8,412 nucleotides of DNA from Bacteroidales bacterium UBA3623 (GTDB taxonomy: Bacteria > Bacteroidota > Bacteroidia > Bacteroidales > UBA932): NCBI GenBank assembly GCA_002373715.1, contig DFLI01000072.1:7199-15610 (forward strand), given 5' to 3'. A program made the position numbers and the translations under genes. How positions within the stretch are numbered: position 1 is the first letter of the stretch; the number at the start of each line of letters is the position of its first letter. Positions 6,285 to 8,412 of this stretch are shown piece by piece. The notes below the pieces were generated by a model, which saw nothing but the letters and a program-made list of their open reading frames with translations, was not told the origin of the DNA and ran no database searches.

Positions 6285-8122
6285 GCCCGCTGCTTGCCCT
6301 CCTCGCCGCTGCCGTAGCATCGGCCGTGGTTACAGAGAACACGGCTACGTTTACGCTGAACTCCCCCACTTCGGGTGAGTTGGCCGTATCTACCACCATC
6401 GTGGTGAACAATAAACAGGGAATGGAAGCGGCCGAGTTCTATCTTTACTGCGACACTTTCCGCACCCTGAAGTCTTTCAGCGGAACGGTTACCCCTGCCA
6501 ATGCCAAGGCCGTGAAACTCAAGATGTCCGACCTGGTCAAGGTTTCCTACAGCCAGGGGCTTGTGGATGACGGCGTTACTTACGGGTACTCACCGTCCGG
6601 CCATTTCCCTCTTACGGTCCATTATGAGTATCGGGTGGGCTATCGCTCCGGCATTTCCTCCTTCCCAGCCTTCTTCCCGGTAGATATGGACGACGTTGCC
6701 GTCGAGAATGCCTCCTATACCGTGGATGTCCCGGCCGGATTTGTCGTAAGGTATGTATCGGCCCGAATGGACTTTGAGAATTCTTCCAACAAAGGACGGG
6801 ATTATTACAAATGGACCTTGAAGGACTTCTCTCCCATCGTTCGCGAGAGCCTGATGCCGCCTGTCCGGGAGCTGGTCCCTTATGTCTATTGCTCTCCGGA
6901 GGCCATCAACCTGGGCGGTTATCCGGGCATGCAGCGCAACTGGAACGAACTGGGCCAGTGGCTGTACAGCCTGCAGGAGAACTCCCTTGATCTTACAACA
7001 GAAGAAATAGATCGGGTGAGAGCCCTTACGGCCGATGCCAAGACCACCCTGGACAAGTTGTCCCGCCTATATGCCTACTTCCGGGAAAGAACGCGGTATG
7101 TAAGCATCCAGCTGGGGATCGGCGGCCTTCGGCCCATTCCTGCCAAGGAGGTTTCCAAAGCCGGATACGGAGACTGCAAAGGTCTGTCCAACTATCTCCG
7201 CGCCCTGCTGGCAGCCGTGGACGTCCCTTCAGACTACTACGTAATCAGTACGGACAACGCCAATCTGTTTGATGACTATGCCTCCGTGGGGCAGATGAAC
7301 CACGCCATGCTGGCCGTTCCCATTCCGGAGCTGGCCGATACGGCCTGGGTGGAATGCACCAATCCCGTATTCCCCCTGGGATATCGGCACGAAGATGCGG
7401 CCGGCCATCAGGTGCTACTGGTCAAGGAAACCGGCGGCGAATTGATCCGCATTCCTTCCTATCCAGACTCCCTTTCCCTTGTGCGCCAATCGTTTGAGGT
7501 AAAGCTGGCTTCTAACGGATCGGCCATTATCTCGGCCGTCAAGGATGTCTTCCTGGACCATGTGGATGGCTACCTTTCCTTTGCCGATTTGCGTCCTCAG
7601 CAACAGATCCAGCATCTCACCCGATCCCTGAAAATCCAGGCAGGGACGGTAAGAGTGGGAGAGATTAAGGACAACTTTGACAGCTATCCTTCGCAGGGTA
7701 AGGACTTTGTCCCCAGGATGGAGATTCCCTACACGTTCTTTACGGAATCCTACGCCTCCATTACAGGAAACCGGATGTTTGTTCCGGTGAATCCATACGC
7801 ACAGTCCATATCCATCCAAAGGAGTACCCGGGTCAACGATCTGTATCTGAGCAAAGAGAGTCGCCGGGAAGAAAGCGTGAAAATACAGATCCCCCTCGGA
7901 TACCGCGTCGAGAGCGTTCCAGATCCCATTGTACTGGATTCTGAGTGGGGAAAGATGGAGTCCCGCATCACCCTTTCGCCCGGTGGAACGGAGATGGAGA
8001 TTCTCCAGACCTTTACCCAAAAGGCCTTCCACAAGCCCGCATCCAGCTACTCCTCCTTCCGAGACTTTGCCCGTGCCGTCAACCGCGCCTACTCCGCCAA
8101 CGTCGTCCTGGTCAAAGACTAA
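6281..8122 (+). CDS. Exported DUF3857/transglutaminase-domain protein with Cys-His-Glu
   Basis: A 613-aa paralogue of the preceding protein. The ATG at 6281 overlaps the TGA of the repaired upstream gene as ATGA, which suggests translational coupling. No other start exists upstream in this frame: the nearest in-frame codon of note is the stop at 6245-6247. The N-terminus MSPLLALLAAAVASA is a short hydrophobic signal peptide, unusual in having no Lys or Arg. A DUF3857-like beta domain follows (about 20-210), then a transglutaminase-like core (about 245-375), then a C-terminal beta domain. Catalytic candidates are C299 in YGDCKG, H341 in MNHAML and E358 in WVECTN, where the acid is Glu rather than Asp; I recall ECT as common in this Bacteroidota branch. 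The fold could support peptide hydrolysis or crosslinking in the periplasm or at the cell surface, but the substrate is unknown. The frame is intact and is the last gene of the operon. Confidence 0.9.
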   Translation: MSPLLALLAAAVASAVVTENTATFTLNSPTSGELAVSTTIVVNNKQGMEAAEFYLYCDTFRTLKSFSGTVTPANAKAVKLKMSDLVKVSYSQGLVDDGVTYGYSPSGHFPLTVHYEYRVGYRSGISSFPAFFPVDMDDVAVENASYTVDVPAGFVVRYVSARMDFENSSNKGRDYYKWTLKDFSPIVRESLMPPVRELVPYVYCSPEAINLGGYPGMQRNWNELGQWLYSLQENSLDLTTEEIDRVRALTADAKTTLDKLSRLYAYFRERTRYVSIQLGIGGLRPIPAKEVSKAGYGDCKGLSNYLRALLAAVDVPSDYYVISTDNANLFDDYASVGQMNHAMLAVPIPELADTAWVECTNPVFPLGYRHEDAAGHQVLLVKETGGELIRIPSYPDSLSLVRQSFEVKLASNGSAIISAVKDVFLDHVDGYLSFADLRPQQQIQHLTRSLKIQAGTVRVGEIKDNFDSYPSQGKDFVPRMEIPYTFFTESYASITGNRMFVPVNPYAQSISIQRSTRVNDLYLSKESRREESVKIQIPLGYRVESVPDPIVLDSEWGKMESRITLSPGGTEMEILQTFTQKAFHKPASSYSSFRDFARAVNRAYSANVVLVKD

Positions 8123-8189
8123 CCATCCTCCAGATTACCCTCCCACCATACCCAACGTCCCATGCTTTGGACCGTTAGGCGCGGTTTAT

Positions 8190-8226
8190 AACGAAAGAAG
8201 CCCGGGTCCTATTGGACTCGGGCTTC
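8190..8226 (-). terminator. Intrinsic terminator of the rRNA operon
   Basis: The segments 8197-8209 and 8214-8226 form a 13-bp stem with one A-C mismatch on the minus strand, closed by a 4-base loop (AAUA as RNA). On the minus strand it is followed by UUUCGUU (8196-8190). It starts only about 5 bases after the 5S 3' end, as expected for the end of a ribosomal operon. In the plus direction the hairpin is not followed by a T-run. Confidence 0.85.
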
Positions 8227-8231
8227 TCGAA

Positions 8232-8344
<113 letters not shown>

Positions 8345-8412
8345 ATATATTACTTGAGAGAATATTTCGAGATATCACTCCAGATAGCTCGCTTCAATTG
8401 GCGTATCTTTCT
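8345..8412 (-). other. Spacer upstream of 5S, presumably 23S-5S
   Basis: These 68 AT-rich bases precede the 5S gene on its strand. I recognise no tRNA and no 23S 3'-end sequence in them. By the usual operon order they belong to the 23S-5S spacer, which would then be at least 68 bases long; this is inferred from context, not seen. Confidence 0.5.

Noticed and set aside
7415..8032. A 205-codon minus-strand frame within the transglutaminase gene
   Set aside because: It is antisense to a conserved C-terminal region and has no leader or recognisable protein.

Overview
The window is ordinary chromosomal DNA of a member of the Bacteroidota, most likely order Bacteroidales. The support is the protein families (DUF4199, tandem DUF3857/transglutaminase-like proteins, the IF-3 and ThrRS sequence types), mostly weak ribosome-binding sites, two upstream elements matching the Bacteroidota -7 box TAnnTTTG, and a Bacteroidota-type 5S rRNA. 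The genus cannot be fixed by reading alone; a Rikenellaceae-like relative is a low-confidence guess.

Left part, minus strand (1-2735): the conserved translation operon thrS - infC - rpmI, read right to left and running off the left edge, where rplT would be expected. thrS (threonyl-tRNA synthetase, 653 aa) has a complete set of editing and catalytic residues. infC (translation initiation factor IF-3) appears to start at a non-canonical AUC codon at 678, seven bases after an AGGAG, 18 codons upstream of the first conventional start codon. Only the first 13 codons of rpmI (ribosomal protein bL35) are inside the window.

Middle and right, plus strand (2785-8122): a divergent, tightly packed run of four genes with gaps of 6 and 11 bases and one ATGA overlap. 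It encodes a four-helix membrane protein of the DUF4199 type, a GtrB/DPM1-type membrane-anchored family 2 glycosyltransferase, and two exported paralogous DUF3857/transglutaminase-fold proteins. The first of the pair has lost the catalytic Cys and His, and its reading frame is broken by a +1 shift near its C-terminus. The second keeps Cys-His and a Glu at the acid position. The set looks like an envelope-directed operon, but no substrate can be read from the sequence.

Right edge, minus strand (8190-8412): the 3' end of a ribosomal RNA operon, made of a spacer, a 5S rRNA gene and a strong intrinsic terminator, convergent with the plus-strand operon.

I see no mobile element, CRISPR array, tRNA gene or defence system. 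The observations most worth following are the AUC start of infC, the frameshift in the first DUF3857 gene, and the pairing of a catalytically dead with a probably active transglutaminase-fold protein.
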